A DNA stretch of 20,137 bases from DASYTH01 sp035712165 (GTDB lineage: Bacteria; Actinomycetota; Actinomycetes; Mycobacteriales; Pseudonocardiaceae). The notes under the pieces were generated by a model that was given only the letters and a program-made list of their open reading frames with translations, had not been told where the DNA came from and ran no database searches. The position numbers and the translations under genes are program-made. Numbering within the stretch: position 1 is the first letter of the stretch; every line of letters begins with the position of its first letter. Of the stretch, positions 8,895 through 16,640 are shown piece after piece. The DNA lies in the NCBI RefSeq assembly GCF_035712165.1, contig NZ_DASTBH010000323.1, positions 1 through 20,137 on the forward strand, given 5' to 3'.

Positions 8895-10559
8895 TTAACC
8901 TCCTGAAACGTCGCCGCGCACGGCGCCGCCGAGCAATGCGCCTGCCGGCTCGCCGGCTCGGGCCGACCAGGCCCGCGCCTCGTCGTCCCGTCCGGTACCC
9001 GCGCGGGCCAGGTGGGCGGCGACCTCGAACACCCGGTCCCGGTCGATCCGCGCGATCGGGATCATGGCGTCGGCGATCCGGCCGTGCAGCGCGGCCCGTT
9101 CCGAAGCGGGCAGCCGGGTGTACGCGGTCTCCCAGATCAGGTCGTGCACGAACGAATGCCGCACCCCGCTCAGGCTGCGGCGCAGAATCCCGTCCCGCAC
9201 AAGGCGATCAAGAGTGGTGCGGACCTGCGCCTCCGGACGGTCCAGCACGGCGGTGACGACCGCGATGTCCAGGTGACGCCCGAGACCCGCTGCCGCGTCC
9301 ACGGTGGAGCGCTGGTCCGGGTCCAGCCGGTCCAGGATGACGCGAACGATGGCGTCCGGCTCGGCCGGCATATCGTCCACGGTGGACGACTCGGCCAGCA
9401 GCCGAGCCATCGCGGTGACCAGGAAAGCGTTGCCGCCAGAGCGTTTCGCGACGGACCGGACGAGCCGGGCGGGCGGCTGGCGGCCCGCGACGGCCGCGAG
9501 CAGCTCGGCGACCTCCGCCGTCTCGAGGGGACCCACGGGAACCCGTTGCACGCCGGACAGCTCGGCCGGCGGGCTGCCCGGACGGCCGGCGATCCAGATC
9601 AGCACCCGCGCCCCGGCCAGCCGCTCGGCGACCGCGCGCAGCAGCCGGACCGACGGGCAGTCGACCCACTGCAGGTCGTCGAACAGCAGCAACAGCGGCT
9701 CGGTTGCCGCGACGGTTCGCAGCAGGGCGGCCAGTTCGTCCGCCGAGTGGGAACCGCCGTCCGGCACGGCGTCGGGACGGATCTTGTGCAGGGTGGCCAG
9801 CAGCTCGGTCCACGCCTGCAGGGCGGGCACGCCGGCGCCGACCCCGGTTCGGGCCCACAGCGCGAGAAAACCGCGCCGCACGGCCCGGCGGGCCAACTCC
9901 TCGCCGAGCCGGGTCTTACCGGCGCCGGCGGGCGCCTCCAGCAGCACCACGCCGGACCGGCCGGCCTCGGCGTCGTCCAGCGCGCCGGTGAGCACGGCGA
10001 GCTCGGCGGCCCGGCCGACCAGCACGTGTTCGGCCTCCGGCGCCGGCATCGCCGGCCCACGCTCGGCCGCCGCGCGGTCCGCGAGGGCGGTGCGCCGCAA
10101 CTCGTCCAGCCGGCTCGCCTCCGCGCGGGCCCACGGCTCGCCGGCCAGGCCGGCCAGGCTGTCCCCCCGCCAGCGGGCCAGAGCGTGGTCCAGCACGGCG
10201 ATCGCCGCGTGCCGGTCACCGAAGCGCAGGGCCACCCGGGCGGAGGCGATGAGCTGTTCGGCAAGCCGGCTGTCCAACCCCTCCCCCGGCCGCAGCACGT
10301 ATCCGCCGGCCTCCTCGGCGAGCGCGGGGTGCAGCGTCCGGCGCAGCCGGGACAGACAGGGCCGTATCGCATCGGCCGGGTCCGTCGGGAGCCGGTCGGC
10401 CAGCCAGCCCGGGTCGACGACGCGATCGGCCTCGATCAGTAGCAGCGCGAGCACTTTGCGCTCAAGGTCGTCCAGTTCGACCCGCTCGCCGCCGCGCAGC
10501 ACGTCGAGCGCGCCGAGCACGCGGAACTCAAGCTCATCGGCCGGCACTGCGGCTACCAC
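8895..10559 (-). CDS. SARP-like regulator: winged helix + shortened BTAD + AAA ATPase
   Basis: A protein of 554 residues from GTG 10559. Residues about 10-90 are an OmpR/SARP-type winged helix (FRVLGALDVLRGGERVELDD, then PCLSRLRRTL). Residues about 95-165 begin a BTAD-type helical region (GLDSRLAEQLIASARVAL, then ALARWRGDSL). That region stops where AfsR/SARP proteins normally continue with further helices and passes straight to a STAND/AAA domain: VGRAAELAVL (181), Walker A APAGAGKT (209-216), Walker B LLLLFDDLQWVD with D294/D295. The C-terminus ends soon after the winged-helix-like arm, without long TPR repeats or a LuxR HTH. It probably acts as an ATP-dependent transcription activator. The target is unknown; DUF1206 is cotranscribed. 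The start appears leaderless. Confidence 0.8.
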   Translation of the reverse strand: MVAAVPADELEFRVLGALDVLRGGERVELDDLERKVLALLLIEADRVVDPGWLADRLPTDPADAIRPCLSRLRRTLHPALAEEAGGYVLRPGEGLDSRLAEQLIASARVALRFGDRHAAIAVLDHALARWRGDSLAGLAGEPWARAEASRLDELRRTALADRAAAERGPAMPAPEAEHVLVGRAAELAVLTGALDDAEAGRSGVVLLEAPAGAGKTRLGEELARRAVRRGFLALWARTGVGAGVPALQAWTELLATLHKIRPDAVPDGGSHSADELAALLRTVAATEPLLLLFDDLQWVDCPSVRLLRAVAERLAGARVLIWIAGRPGSPPAELSGVQRVPVGPLETAEVAELLAAVAGRQPPARLVRSVAKRSGGNAFLVTAMARLLAESSTVDDMPAEPDAIVRVILDRLDPDQRSTVDAAAGLGRHLDIAVVTAVLDRPEAQVRTTLDRLVRDGILRRSLSGVRHSFVHDLIWETAYTRLPASERAALHGRIADAMIPIARIDRDRVFEVAAHLARAGTGRDDEARAWSARAGEPAGALLGGAVRGDVSGG

Positions 10560-10567
10560 GGTTGCCG

Positions 10568-10573
10568 AATGTA
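10568..10573 (-). promoter_or_regulatory. Candidate leaderless -10 for the SARP-like gene
   Basis: On the minus strand TACATT lies 8 bases before GTG 10559 and matches TAnnnT, so transcription would begin at or next to the start codon. The -35 is poor. The SARP gene has no Shine-Dalgarno, which agrees with a leaderless mRNA. Confidence 0.4.
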
Positions 10574-10581
10574 CCGGGCGT

Positions 10582-10587
10582 TAGGCT
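10582..10587 (+). promoter_or_regulatory. Candidate -10 for the K+ channel gene
   Basis: TAGGCT fits TAnnnT and would give a leader of about 25 nt carrying the GGGGAG ribosome site before GTG 10619. Its upstream half overlaps the minus-strand promoter, so the two divergent genes compete for one short region (10560-10618). No good -35 is visible. Confidence 0.3.
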
Positions 10588-10618
10588 CCCGGGACCCAAC
10601 CCGACCCCGGGGAGCCGA

Positions 10619-11644
10619 GTGCCGATCTTCCTGTCCCGACTCCTGGCGCAGCTGACCCGGCCGCGCGGCTGGGCGACGCCGGTCGCCGTGATCGTGTTCG
10701 TGTTCGCCACGAGTTGGCCGCTGATGGCGCTGGCCGAGCCGGACAGCGAGATCGCGGCGCCGGCCAACTACTGGTGGTACTTCGTGGTCACCGCGGCCAC
10801 CGTCGGCTACGGCGACTTCTTCCCGGTCACCGGCGCGGGCCATGCCGTCGGCGTTTACGTGATCGTCGGTGGGATCGCGACGCTCACCACGGTTTTCACC
10901 AGGCTGGCCACGATCATGGAACGAGCGAAGGGACGACGCATGCAGGGTGCGATCTCCGTCACAGCCTCCGGCCACGTGGTGCTGATCGGGTACACGGCCG
11001 GCCGCACCGAACGCATCGTCGCCGAACTGCTCGCCGAGTCCGACGCCCGGATCGTGCTGTGCGGTTGGTCGGACGTGACCACCCATCCCATGCCCGACCA
11101 GGGGATCGAGTTCGTCCGCGGCGACCTCACCGACGCCGACACGCTGCGCCGGGCCGGGGTTCCGGGCGCTGCCACTGTGCTGGTGGACGCCCGCGACGAC
11201 AACGAAGCACTCGCCGTCACGGTCACGGTGATCCACCTGCACGCCGGCGCGCACGTCGTGGTCACCCTGCGGGACATGGCGCGGGCCGAGCTCATGCGAC
11301 AGGTGCACCAGGACGTGCACTGTGTGCAGTGGCACACCTCGTGGATGGTCACCGAGGAGCTGACCTCGCCGGGTATCGCCGAGGTCTACACCCACCTGAT
11401 GACCCCGGGCGGCACCAACACCTACTCGATCCGGCTGCCGGAGTCCCTTGGCCCGGTACAGGTCGGCCGGTGCCAGTCCGTGCTCGGCCAGCGACACGGC
11501 GTGATCCTGCTGGCCGCCCGCACCGAACACGAGCTGCTGGTCAACCCGGGCTGGGAGACCGAGCTGCCGGCCGGAGCCGAGGTGTACTACCTCTCGCCAC
11601 ATCGCCTGACGCCGGAGGCGCTCACCGCGGCCCTGGGCGGCTAG
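10619..11644 (+). CDS. Two-TM potassium channel with RCK (TrkA-N/TrkA-C) domain
   Basis: A protein of 341 residues from GTG 10619, preceded by GGGGAG with four bases between. The first membrane helix is about 18-38. The pore helix and selectivity filter are at 50-68 with TVGYGD (61-66), the K+ channel signature. The second helix is about 74-96, followed by a charged linker. The RCK nucleotide-binding fold starts with GHVVLIGYTAGRTERIVAELL and continues with a TrkA-C-like end (YSIRLPESLGPVQVG, then ELPAGAEVYYLSP). The layout equals MthK-type channels in which cytosolic RCK domains gate the pore. The frame is open to 10562, but that upstream stretch is proline-rich intergenic sequence. M108 may be a second start (see internal site). 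Confidence 0.88.
   Translation: MPIFLSRLLAQLTRPRGWATPVAVIVFVFATSWPLMALAEPDSEIAAPANYWWYFVVTAATVGYGDFFPVTGAGHAVGVYVIVGGIATLTTVFTRLATIMERAKGRRMQGAISVTASGHVVLIGYTAGRTERIVAELLAESDARIVLCGWSDVTTHPMPDQGIEFVRGDLTDADTLRRAGVPGAATVLVDARDDNEALAVTVTVIHLHAGAHVVVTLRDMARAELMRQVHQDVHCVQWHTSWMVTEELTSPGIAEVYTHLMTPGGTNTYSIRLPESLGPVQVGRCQSVLGQRHGVILLAARTEHELLVNPGWETELPAGAEVYYLSPHRLTPEALTAALGG
10927..10942 (+). promoter_or_regulatory. Internal ribosome-binding site and start codon for a separate RCK subunit
   Basis: GAAGGGA (10927-10933), six bases, then ATG 10940-10942, in frame with the channel gene and encoding Met108, exactly in the linker between TM2 and the RCK fold. In the archaeal channel MthK an internal start at Met107 makes the free RCK subunits of the gating ring. 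The position and the good Shine-Dalgarno here suggest the same arrangement; use in vivo is inference. Confidence 0.55.
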
Positions 11645-11901
11645 GGCGGGTCGAGCACGATCTGGCGCCGGCATTCCCGGGCCAGTTCGTCGAGCCGCTC
11701 GGCCAGCTCGTCCCACGCGCCGTCGCCGGTCATCACGTCGGCCAGTACCCGCCGGGTGGCCAGCACCATGTCCACCTGTTCCGGCGTGACCGAGGTGCTG
11801 CGCCGGCGCGACCGGGATCTGGCCACCGGCCGCATGGCCGCGGTGAGCAGCTCGGCCAGTTGTTCGCCGGACCGGTTCCGGCCATTGGGGTATTCGCTCA
11901 T
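11641..11901 (-). CDS. Small Arg-rich protein of unknown function
   Basis: An 86-residue product from ATG 11901, with GGGGA just upstream (short spacing). It begins MSEYPNGRNRSGEQLAELL, has a basic stretch RPVARSRSRRRS (about 30-42), and ends in two amphipathic helices (TPEQVDMVLATRRVLADVM, then WDELAERLDELARECRRQ). I recognise no family. The acidic and basic helical make-up would suit a small nucleic-acid- or protein-binding factor. Its stop shares CTAG with the channel gene stop. The frame extends to 12009, but the extra residues are not protein-like. The region 11902-12031 upstream holds only its presumed promoter. Confidence 0.6.
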   Translation of the reverse strand: MSEYPNGRNRSGEQLAELLTAAMRPVARSRSRRRSTSVTPEQVDMVLATRRVLADVMTGDGAWDELAERLDELARECRRQIVLDPP

Positions 11902-12031
11902 CGTCCCCACACCCCCGAAGTCCTCCCCAATTGTTCGGAGCCGCCCGTCCGGTGTATCGCTCCGATCGCCGGAAATCGGTACAGGGAACTGATTTCGCTT
12001 TGGCAACACCCCTAGGTACCGCCCGCTGTCG

Positions 12032-12061
12032 TTGACGCGAATGTGACCGGGCCCTTACTGT
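12032..12061 (+). promoter_or_regulatory. Promoter of the GH43 operon
   Basis: TTGACG (12032-12037), an 18-bp spacer and TACTGT (12056-12061). Predicted start of transcription is near 12068, immediately before the inverted repeats. The spacer equals that of the three other promoters of this locus. Confidence 0.65.
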
Positions 12062-12075
12062 CGGTACGAAACCGT

Positions 12076-12102
12076 TTTCGAACCGGGTTCGAAATATCGA
12101 AC
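12076..12102. promoter_or_regulatory. Putative IclR-type operator of the GH43 operon
   Basis: A perfect 9+1+9 palindrome, TTTCGAACC-G-GGTTCGAAA, at 12076-12094 overlaps a second imperfect one, GTTCGAAATATCGAAC, at 12087-12102. A further CGAAA half-site lies at 12067. The block sits just downstream of the -10, where a bound repressor would block escape. Of the 26 bases 12077-12102, 22 match 16752-16777 upstream of the U32-like gene. Confidence 0.65.
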
Positions 12103-12123
12103 GGCGCTGTCAGGGAGGAAGCA

Positions 12124-13545
12124 GTGCTCGGGATTCGGCGCAGTTGCGCGGGAATCGTGGCGATGCTGCTCGCCGGCCTGATGACGGCCGTGCCGGCAGC
12201 CGCCGCACCGGCCGTGCAGTACACGAACCCCCTTGTGCCGCAACGAGCCGACCCGCACGTGGTCAAACACACCGACGGCTTCTACTACCTCACCGCGACC
12301 GCGCCGGAGTACGACCGCATCGTGCTGCGCCGGGCGAACACCCTGCAGGGTCTGTCCGGCGCCGCGGAATCGGTCGTCTGGCGCCGGCACACCAGCGGTG
12401 AGATGGGCGCGCACATCTGGGCCCCGGAACTGCACCGCATCGACGGCCGGTGGTACATCTACTTCGCCGCCGGGCGCACCGACGACATCTGGCGCATCCG
12501 CATGTACGTGCTGGAGAACTCCAGCGCCAACCCGCTCACCGGAAGCTGGGTCGAGCGCGGCCGGATCACCACCGCCTGGGACACGTTCTCCCTGGACGCG
12601 ACCACGTTCGCGCACAACGGCACCCGCTACCTGGCCTGGGCGCAGCAGGAACCCGGGATCAACTCCAACACCAACCTCTACCTGGCCCGAATGACCAACC
12701 CGTGGACCATCACCGGCACGCCGGTGCGCCTCTCGGTGCCGACCCTGCCGTGGGAGATCCGCGGGTTCCGGGTCAACGAGGGCCCGGCGGTGATCATCCG
12801 CAACGGCCGGGTGTTCCTGTCGTACTCGGCCAGCGCGACCGATGCCAACTACTGTCTCGGCCTGCTCAGCGCGCCTGCGTCGGGCAACCTGCTCTCCGCC
12901 GCCTCCTGGACCAAGAGCCAGCAGCCGGTGTTCACCAGCAACGACGCCACCGGCCAGTACGGCCCCGGGCACAACACGTTCACCGTCTCCGAGGACGGCC
13001 TGTCGGACATCCTGGTCTACCACGACCGCAACTACCGCGACATCAGCGGCGACCCGCTGAACGATCCCAACCGCCGGACCAGGGTTCAGAAGCTGTACTG
13101 GAACCCGGACGGAACCCCGAACTTCGGCATTCCGGTCGCCGACGGGCCGACGCCGCAACGCCTGCGGCTGAGCGGGACGGCCGACCGGTTCGTGCGCCAT
13201 TTCAACTTCCGCGCCCGGATCGACCCGAATGTGACCACGCTGGCGGACTCGCAATTCCGGATCGTGCCCGGACTGTCCGGCGGCGGAACGATTTCCCTCG
13301 AGTCGGCCAATTTCCCGGGATATTTCCTGCGGCATCGCAACTTCGAGGTGTGGCTGGACCGCGGCGACGGCTCCACGCAGTTCCGCGCGGACGCGAGCTT
13401 CATCCGGCGGGCGGGGGTCGCCGACGCCGCCGGGGTCTCGTTCGAGTCGGCCAACCTCGCCGGCCGGTTCATCCGGCAGTCGGCCGCCCTGCTCTACGTC
13501 CAGCCGGTCGACAACGCCGCGGACGCCACCTTCCAGTTGGAGTGA
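12124..13545 (+). CDS. Secreted GH43 alpha-L-arabinofuranosidase with C-terminal AbfB (CBM42) domain
   Basis: A protein of 473 residues from GTG 12124, with AGGGAGG at 12112-12118. The upstream GTG at 12043 falls inside the promoter. It has a signal peptide of about 28 residues (basic start RRSCAG, hydrophobic core, AAAAPA cleavage zone). The GH43 five-blade propeller spans about 33-340, with D43 (RADPHVV) as general base, D158 (SLDATTF) and E219 (VNEGPAV) as acid, plus IWAPELH. The AbfB beta-trefoil (347-473) shows its three repeats RFVRHFNF, YFLRHRNF and RFIRQSAA. This architecture is known from the Streptomyces avermitilis exo-1,5-alpha-L-arabinofuranosidase, so it probably trims arabinan or arabinoxylan side chains outside the cell. 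Exact linkage is inference. The endo-arabinanase gene follows 4 nt downstream. Confidence 0.88.
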   Translation: MLGIRRSCAGIVAMLLAGLMTAVPAAAAPAVQYTNPLVPQRADPHVVKHTDGFYYLTATAPEYDRIVLRRANTLQGLSGAAESVVWRRHTSGEMGAHIWAPELHRIDGRWYIYFAAGRTDDIWRIRMYVLENSSANPLTGSWVERGRITTAWDTFSLDATTFAHNGTRYLAWAQQEPGINSNTNLYLARMTNPWTITGTPVRLSVPTLPWEIRGFRVNEGPAVIIRNGRVFLSYSASATDANYCLGLLSAPASGNLLSAASWTKSQQPVFTSNDATGQYGPGHNTFTVSEDGLSDILVYHDRNYRDISGDPLNDPNRRTRVQKLYWNPDGTPNFGIPVADGPTPQRLRLSGTADRFVRHFNFRARIDPNVTTLADSQFRIVPGLSGGGTISLESANFPGYFLRHRNFEVWLDRGDGSTQFRADASFIRRAGVADAAGVSFESANLAGRFIRQSAALLYVQPVDNAADATFQLE

Positions 13546-13549
13546 GCCG

Positions 13550-14500
13550 ATGCGCGCCCTGCTTCTGGTCGTCGGAATGCTCGCGGGCCTGGCCGGGCCG
13601 GCCGACTATCCGAACCCCGGTGTGGTCACCGGTTCCGTCAACGGAGTGCACGACCCGTCGATGATCAGGGCGAGCGACGGGCGGTACCTGCTGGTGTCCA
13701 CCGGCAACAACCTGCCGATCCGGACGTCGACCGACCGCCGGGCGTTTCGCACCGCCGGCCCGGTCTGGCCGAACGGGGCACCGTGGGCGCATCCGTTCAC
13801 CGGGGGCAGCAACACGCTCTGGGCGCCGGACCTGTCGCTGCGCAACGGCCGCTACTACCTGTACTACGCGGCCTCGACCTTCGGGTCCCGCAACTCGGCG
13901 ATCTTCCTGGCCACCAGCCCCACCGCCGCGTCCGGAACCTGGACCAACCTGGGGATCGTGTGGCAGACCAGCGATGCCAACGACTACAACGCGATCGACC
14001 CGAACCTGGTGGTGGACGCCGCCGGCGCCTGGTGGCTGTCGTTCGGCTCGTTCTGGTCCGGGATCAAGATGATCCGGATCGACCCGGCGACCGGCAAGCA
14101 GCACGGCGGGGACCGGACGCTGTACAGCCTGGCCCGCAGGCCGAACGCCGGGGGCGCGGTCGAGGCGCCGTTCATCGTGCGGCAGGGCGGGTTCTACTAC
14201 CTGTTCGTGTCGTTCGACCTGTGCTGCCGGGGAACCGGCAGCACCTACCGGACCATGGTCGGCCGGTCGGCGTCGATCACCGGCCCGTACGTCGACCGGG
14301 CCGGTGTGGCCCTGACCTCCGGCGGTGGCACGGAGATCATGGCCACGCACGGCGGCGTCGCCGGGCCCGGCCACCAGGCGGTGTTCCAGGACACCGATGC
14401 GTGGGTGCTGGTCTACCACTACTACACGAGCACGGCGCCGGGCGGACGGCTGGGCATCAACCTGATCGACTTCGCCGACGGCTGGCCCCGGGTCTTCTGA
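13550..14500 (+). CDS. Secreted GH43 endo-alpha-1,5-L-arabinanase
   Basis: A protein of 316 residues, with a short signal peptide (about 17 residues, MRALLLVVGMLAGLAGPA). The five-bladed propeller catalytic triad is visible as D35 (GVHDPSMI), D150 (DYNAIDPNL) and E205 (VEAPFIV). LWAPDLSLRNGRYYLYYAAS, FGSFWSGIKMIRID and GPGHQAVF are hallmarks of endo-arabinanases such as AbnA/ArbA. It would cut internal alpha-1,5 links of arabinan and supply oligosaccharides to the exo-enzyme encoded just before it. The start is 4 nt after the upstream stop, with GGAG in the last codons of the previous gene, so the two are translationally coupled. A strong terminator follows. Confidence 0.92.
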   Translation: MRALLLVVGMLAGLAGPADYPNPGVVTGSVNGVHDPSMIRASDGRYLLVSTGNNLPIRTSTDRRAFRTAGPVWPNGAPWAHPFTGGSNTLWAPDLSLRNGRYYLYYAASTFGSRNSAIFLATSPTAASGTWTNLGIVWQTSDANDYNAIDPNLVVDAAGAWWLSFGSFWSGIKMIRIDPATGKQHGGDRTLYSLARRPNAGGAVEAPFIVRQGGFYYLFVSFDLCCRGTGSTYRTMVGRSASITGPYVDRAGVALTSGGGTEIMATHGGVAGPGHQAVFQDTDAWVLVYHYYTSTAPGGRLGINLIDFADGWPRVF

Positions 14501-14505
14501 CACGG

Positions 14506-14542
14506 CGAAGCGCGCCGGTGCGGGTGGCACCGGCGCGCTTCG
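14506..14542. terminator. Bidirectional hairpin terminator between convergent units
   Basis: A perfect 16-bp stem (CGAAGCGCGCCGGTGC, 14506-14521, with its complement at 14527-14542) and a 5-base loop. It lies 5 bp after the arabinanase stop and 12 bp beyond the epimerase stop. No long U-tract follows, as is usual in actinomycetes. Confidence 0.85.
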
Positions 14543-14554
14543 GCGTTGCGTTGG

Positions 14555-15733
14555 TTATCCGGCCGTGGAGAAGGCGTAGATGGTGGTGGTGTCGTAGGTC
14601 TGGCCGGGGCGCAGCACCGTGGTGGGGAACTGCGGCTTGTTGGGCGAGTCGGGGAAGTGCTGGGTCTCCAGCGCGAAGCCGTCGGTCTGCCGGTACACCC
14701 GGCCGCTGGTGCCGACCAGGGTGCCGTCCAGGAAGTTGCCCGAGTAGAACTGGATGCCGGGCTCGGTGGTGCGGATCGAGAGCACCCGGCCGCTGGACGG
14801 GTCGAGCACCGTCCCCGCGGACTCGAGCTGGCGGAAGGTGTTGTCCCGCCGGTCGAGCACGTAGTTGTGGTCGTAGCCCTGACCGATCACCAGCTGCGGG
14901 AAGCTGTTGCGGATCCGCTCGCCGATCGCCGTCGGGCGGCGGAAGTCCATCGGCGTGCCGGCCACCGGGTCGAGCGTTCCGGTGGGGATCAGCGTGGTGT
15001 CCACCGGGGTGTAGCGGCTCGCGTTGAGGGTCAGCTTGTGGTCCTCGATCGTTCCGCTGCCCTCGCCGGCGAGGTTGAAGTAGGTGTGGTTGGTGAGGTT
15101 GACGATCGTCGGCGCGTCGGTGGTGGCGCGGTAGTCCATCCGGATCTCGTTGTTCCTGGTCAGCCGGTAGGTGACCGTGGTGTTGAGCGTTCCGGGATAG
15201 TTCTCCTCGCCGGCCGGGCTGGTGTAGGTCATCCGCAGGCCGACCGTGTCCCGCTCGCGGATCTCGGTGGCGCTCCAGACCCGCTTGTCGAAGCCGACGT
15301 TGCCGCCGTGCAGGTGGTTGACGCCGTTGTTCTGCGCGAGCTGGTAGGTCTGGCCGTCCAGGGTGAACCGGCCGTTGGCGATCCGGTTGGCGTAGCGCCC
15401 GGTGATGCAGCCGAAGTACGGGCTGCGCTCGAGGTAGTCGGTGAGGTTGTCGAAGCCGAGCGCGACGTTGCCGGTGCGGCCGCGCCGGTCGGGCACCTCG
15501 ATCGTCTGGATGATGCCGCCGTAGGTGAGCACCCTGATCTTCATGCCGCGACCGTTGCTGAGCGTGTAGCGGTTGATCGCGGTGCCGTCCGGCATGGTGC
15601 CGAAGACGTCCCGGTCGATCCTGGGTTGGTTGGTGCCGGCCGCCGGAGGGGCGGCCGGCCCGAGTGCGGCGAATCCGGTGACGAGCAGTACGGCGACCGC
15701 GACGTTTCCGGCCCTGCGGGTGAACCGTCTCAT
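14555..15733 (-). CDS. Secreted aldose 1-epimerase (mutarotase)
   Basis: A protein of 392 residues from ATG 15733, with AGAGAGG upstream. It has an N-terminal signal peptide (MRRFTRRAGN, hydrophobic core to about 25, then PAAPPAAG). GalM-family motifs follow: GRYANRIANGRF (112-123), NHLHGG (139-144), the catalytic-acid His216 in NLTNHTYFNL, D288 in GQGYDHNYVLD, and the catalytic base E356 in GFALETQHFPDSPN. It would interconvert alpha and beta anomers of sugars released outside the cell. Export plus an operator like that of the GH43 operon ties it to arabinan breakdown. The frame extends to 15790, but those codons run through the operator. Confidence 0.92.
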   Translation of the reverse strand: MRRFTRRAGNVAVAVLLVTGFAALGPAAPPAAGTNQPRIDRDVFGTMPDGTAINRYTLSNGRGMKIRVLTYGGIIQTIEVPDRRGRTGNVALGFDNLTDYLERSPYFGCITGRYANRIANGRFTLDGQTYQLAQNNGVNHLHGGNVGFDKRVWSATEIRERDTVGLRMTYTSPAGEENYPGTLNTTVTYRLTRNNEIRMDYRATTDAPTIVNLTNHTYFNLAGEGSGTIEDHKLTLNASRYTPVDTTLIPTGTLDPVAGTPMDFRRPTAIGERIRNSFPQLVIGQGYDHNYVLDRRDNTFRQLESAGTVLDPSSGRVLSIRTTEPGIQFYSGNFLDGTLVGTSGRVYRQTDGFALETQHFPDSPNKPQFPTTVLRPGQTYDTTTIYAFSTAG

Positions 15734-15772
15734 GAGGACACCTCTCTTCGCCCGCACCGTCGCGGGCAGCGT

Positions 15773-15807
15773 GTTCGGTATCTCGAACAAGATTCGGTAT
15801 GTCCGAC
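15773..15807. promoter_or_regulatory. Two tandem IclR-type boxes in the epimerase leader
   Basis: GTTCGGTATCTCGAAC (15773-15788) matches the box at 12087-12102 (reverse complement) at 14 of 16 bases. A weaker copy, ATTCGGTATGTCCGAC, is at 15792-15807, 19 bp away. Both lie directly downstream of the predicted transcription start near 15810, the position for a roadblock repressor. Confidence 0.6.
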
Positions 15808-15816
15808 CGCAGAATG

Positions 15817-15846
15817 ACGCTAGTGGTGTCCGAAAAGACGTGTCAA
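15817..15846 (-). promoter_or_regulatory. Promoter of the epimerase gene
   Basis: On the minus strand: TTGACA (15846-15841), an 18-bp spacer, TAGCGT (15822-15817). The -35 is consensus. Predicted start near 15810, leader about 75 nt. Confidence 0.7.
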
Positions 15847-15856
15847 CAGTCCGGGT

Positions 15857-16627
15857 TCACCGGTGGCCGAGGCGGCGCGACAACGTGTCCGCACCCGAAC
15901 GAACCAGGGCGGCCCACTCCTCGCGGGACCGGTCCGCCCACCGGATGTTGGGCACCGAGATGCTCATCGCGGCGACCATCGCGCCTGAGCGCTCGTAGAC
16001 CGGGGCCGCCACGCAGTACACCGCCGCGTTGGACTCGCAGTCGTCGAAGGCCATGCCGGCCTTGCGCACCTCGGCGAGGTGGGAGCGGAGCTTGGTCGGC
16101 GAGGTGATGCTGTGCGGGGTCATGGCCAGCAACGAGCGGTTCCGGGGGTACCGCGCGTCCAGCGCCTCGGTGGTCAGACCGGACAGCAGCATTTTGCCCA
16201 CCCCGGTGCAGTGCGCGGGCAGCCGCCGGCCGACCGCGGAGACCATCCGAACCGGATGGGTGCTGTCCATCTTGGCGATGTAGACGACGTCGGTGCCCTC
16301 GAGCAATGCCACGTGGACGGTCTCGTCGCAGCCGGCGGCGACCTCCTGGGCGACCTCCTGGGCCTCCCGGGACATGTCGAGCCGTTCGGCGAAGCTGCTG
16401 CCCAGCAGGAACAGCCGCAACCCGAGGCGGTAGCGGGTGGGCTGGCCCGGGACCGGAACCAGGTAGGACCGGTCGGCGAGGGTGGTGACCAGCTCGTGCA
16501 CCGTGGTGCGCGGCAGGCCCAGCCGCTCGGTGATCTCCGGCGCGGAAATCTCCGGCGTGTCAAGGAGAAGCTCGAGAATGTCCAGTGCCCGGCCGACTGC
16601 CGGAACCGCGCGACCCAACGCCGTCAC
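15857..16627 (-). CDS. IclR family transcriptional regulator
   Basis: A protein of 256 residues from GTG 16627, the normal IclR size. The winged helix is about 5-65 (VPAVGRALDILELLLDTPEISAPEITERLGLPRTTVHELV). The effector-binding domain follows (YRLGLRLFLLGSSFAERLDM; DETVHVALLEGTDVVYIAKMDS; GRRLPAHCTGVGKMLLSGL; ECESN-like DDCESNAAVYCVAAPVYERSGAMVAAMSIS). ATG 16789 in the same frame would add 54 residues that cross two promoters, so it is rejected. Boxes matching one consensus occur at its own promoter and at three neighbouring promoters. I infer that it autoregulates and controls the GH43 operon, the epimerase and the U32-like gene, with a sugar or sugar acid as likely effector. Confidence 0.88.
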   Translation of the reverse strand: MTALGRAVPAVGRALDILELLLDTPEISAPEITERLGLPRTTVHELVTTLADRSYLVPVPGQPTRYRLGLRLFLLGSSFAERLDMSREAQEVAQEVAAGCDETVHVALLEGTDVVYIAKMDSTHPVRMVSAVGRRLPAHCTGVGKMLLSGLTTEALDARYPRNRSLLAMTPHSITSPTKLRSHLAEVRKAGMAFDDCESNAAVYCVAAPVYERSGAMVAAMSISVPNIRWADRSREEWAALVRSGADTLSRRLGHR

Positions 16628-16640
16628 CTCGTCGAATCCG

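Noticed and set aside
9373..9389. 8+1+8 palindrome (TCGTCCAC arms) inside the SARP-like gene
   Set aside because: Arms of this size are expected about once by chance in 20 kb of GC-rich DNA, and the codons are normal for the gene.
12043..12123. Upstream GTG start for the GH43/AbfB gene
   Set aside because: It lies between the -35 and -10 of a good promoter and would place the operator inside the coding region; GTG 12124 has a strong ribosome site and a proper signal peptide.
14546..15817. Plus-strand open frame opposite the aldose epimerase
   Set aside because: The minus strand has all GalM motifs and a signal peptide; the plus product is Val/Gly/Arg-rich without motifs.
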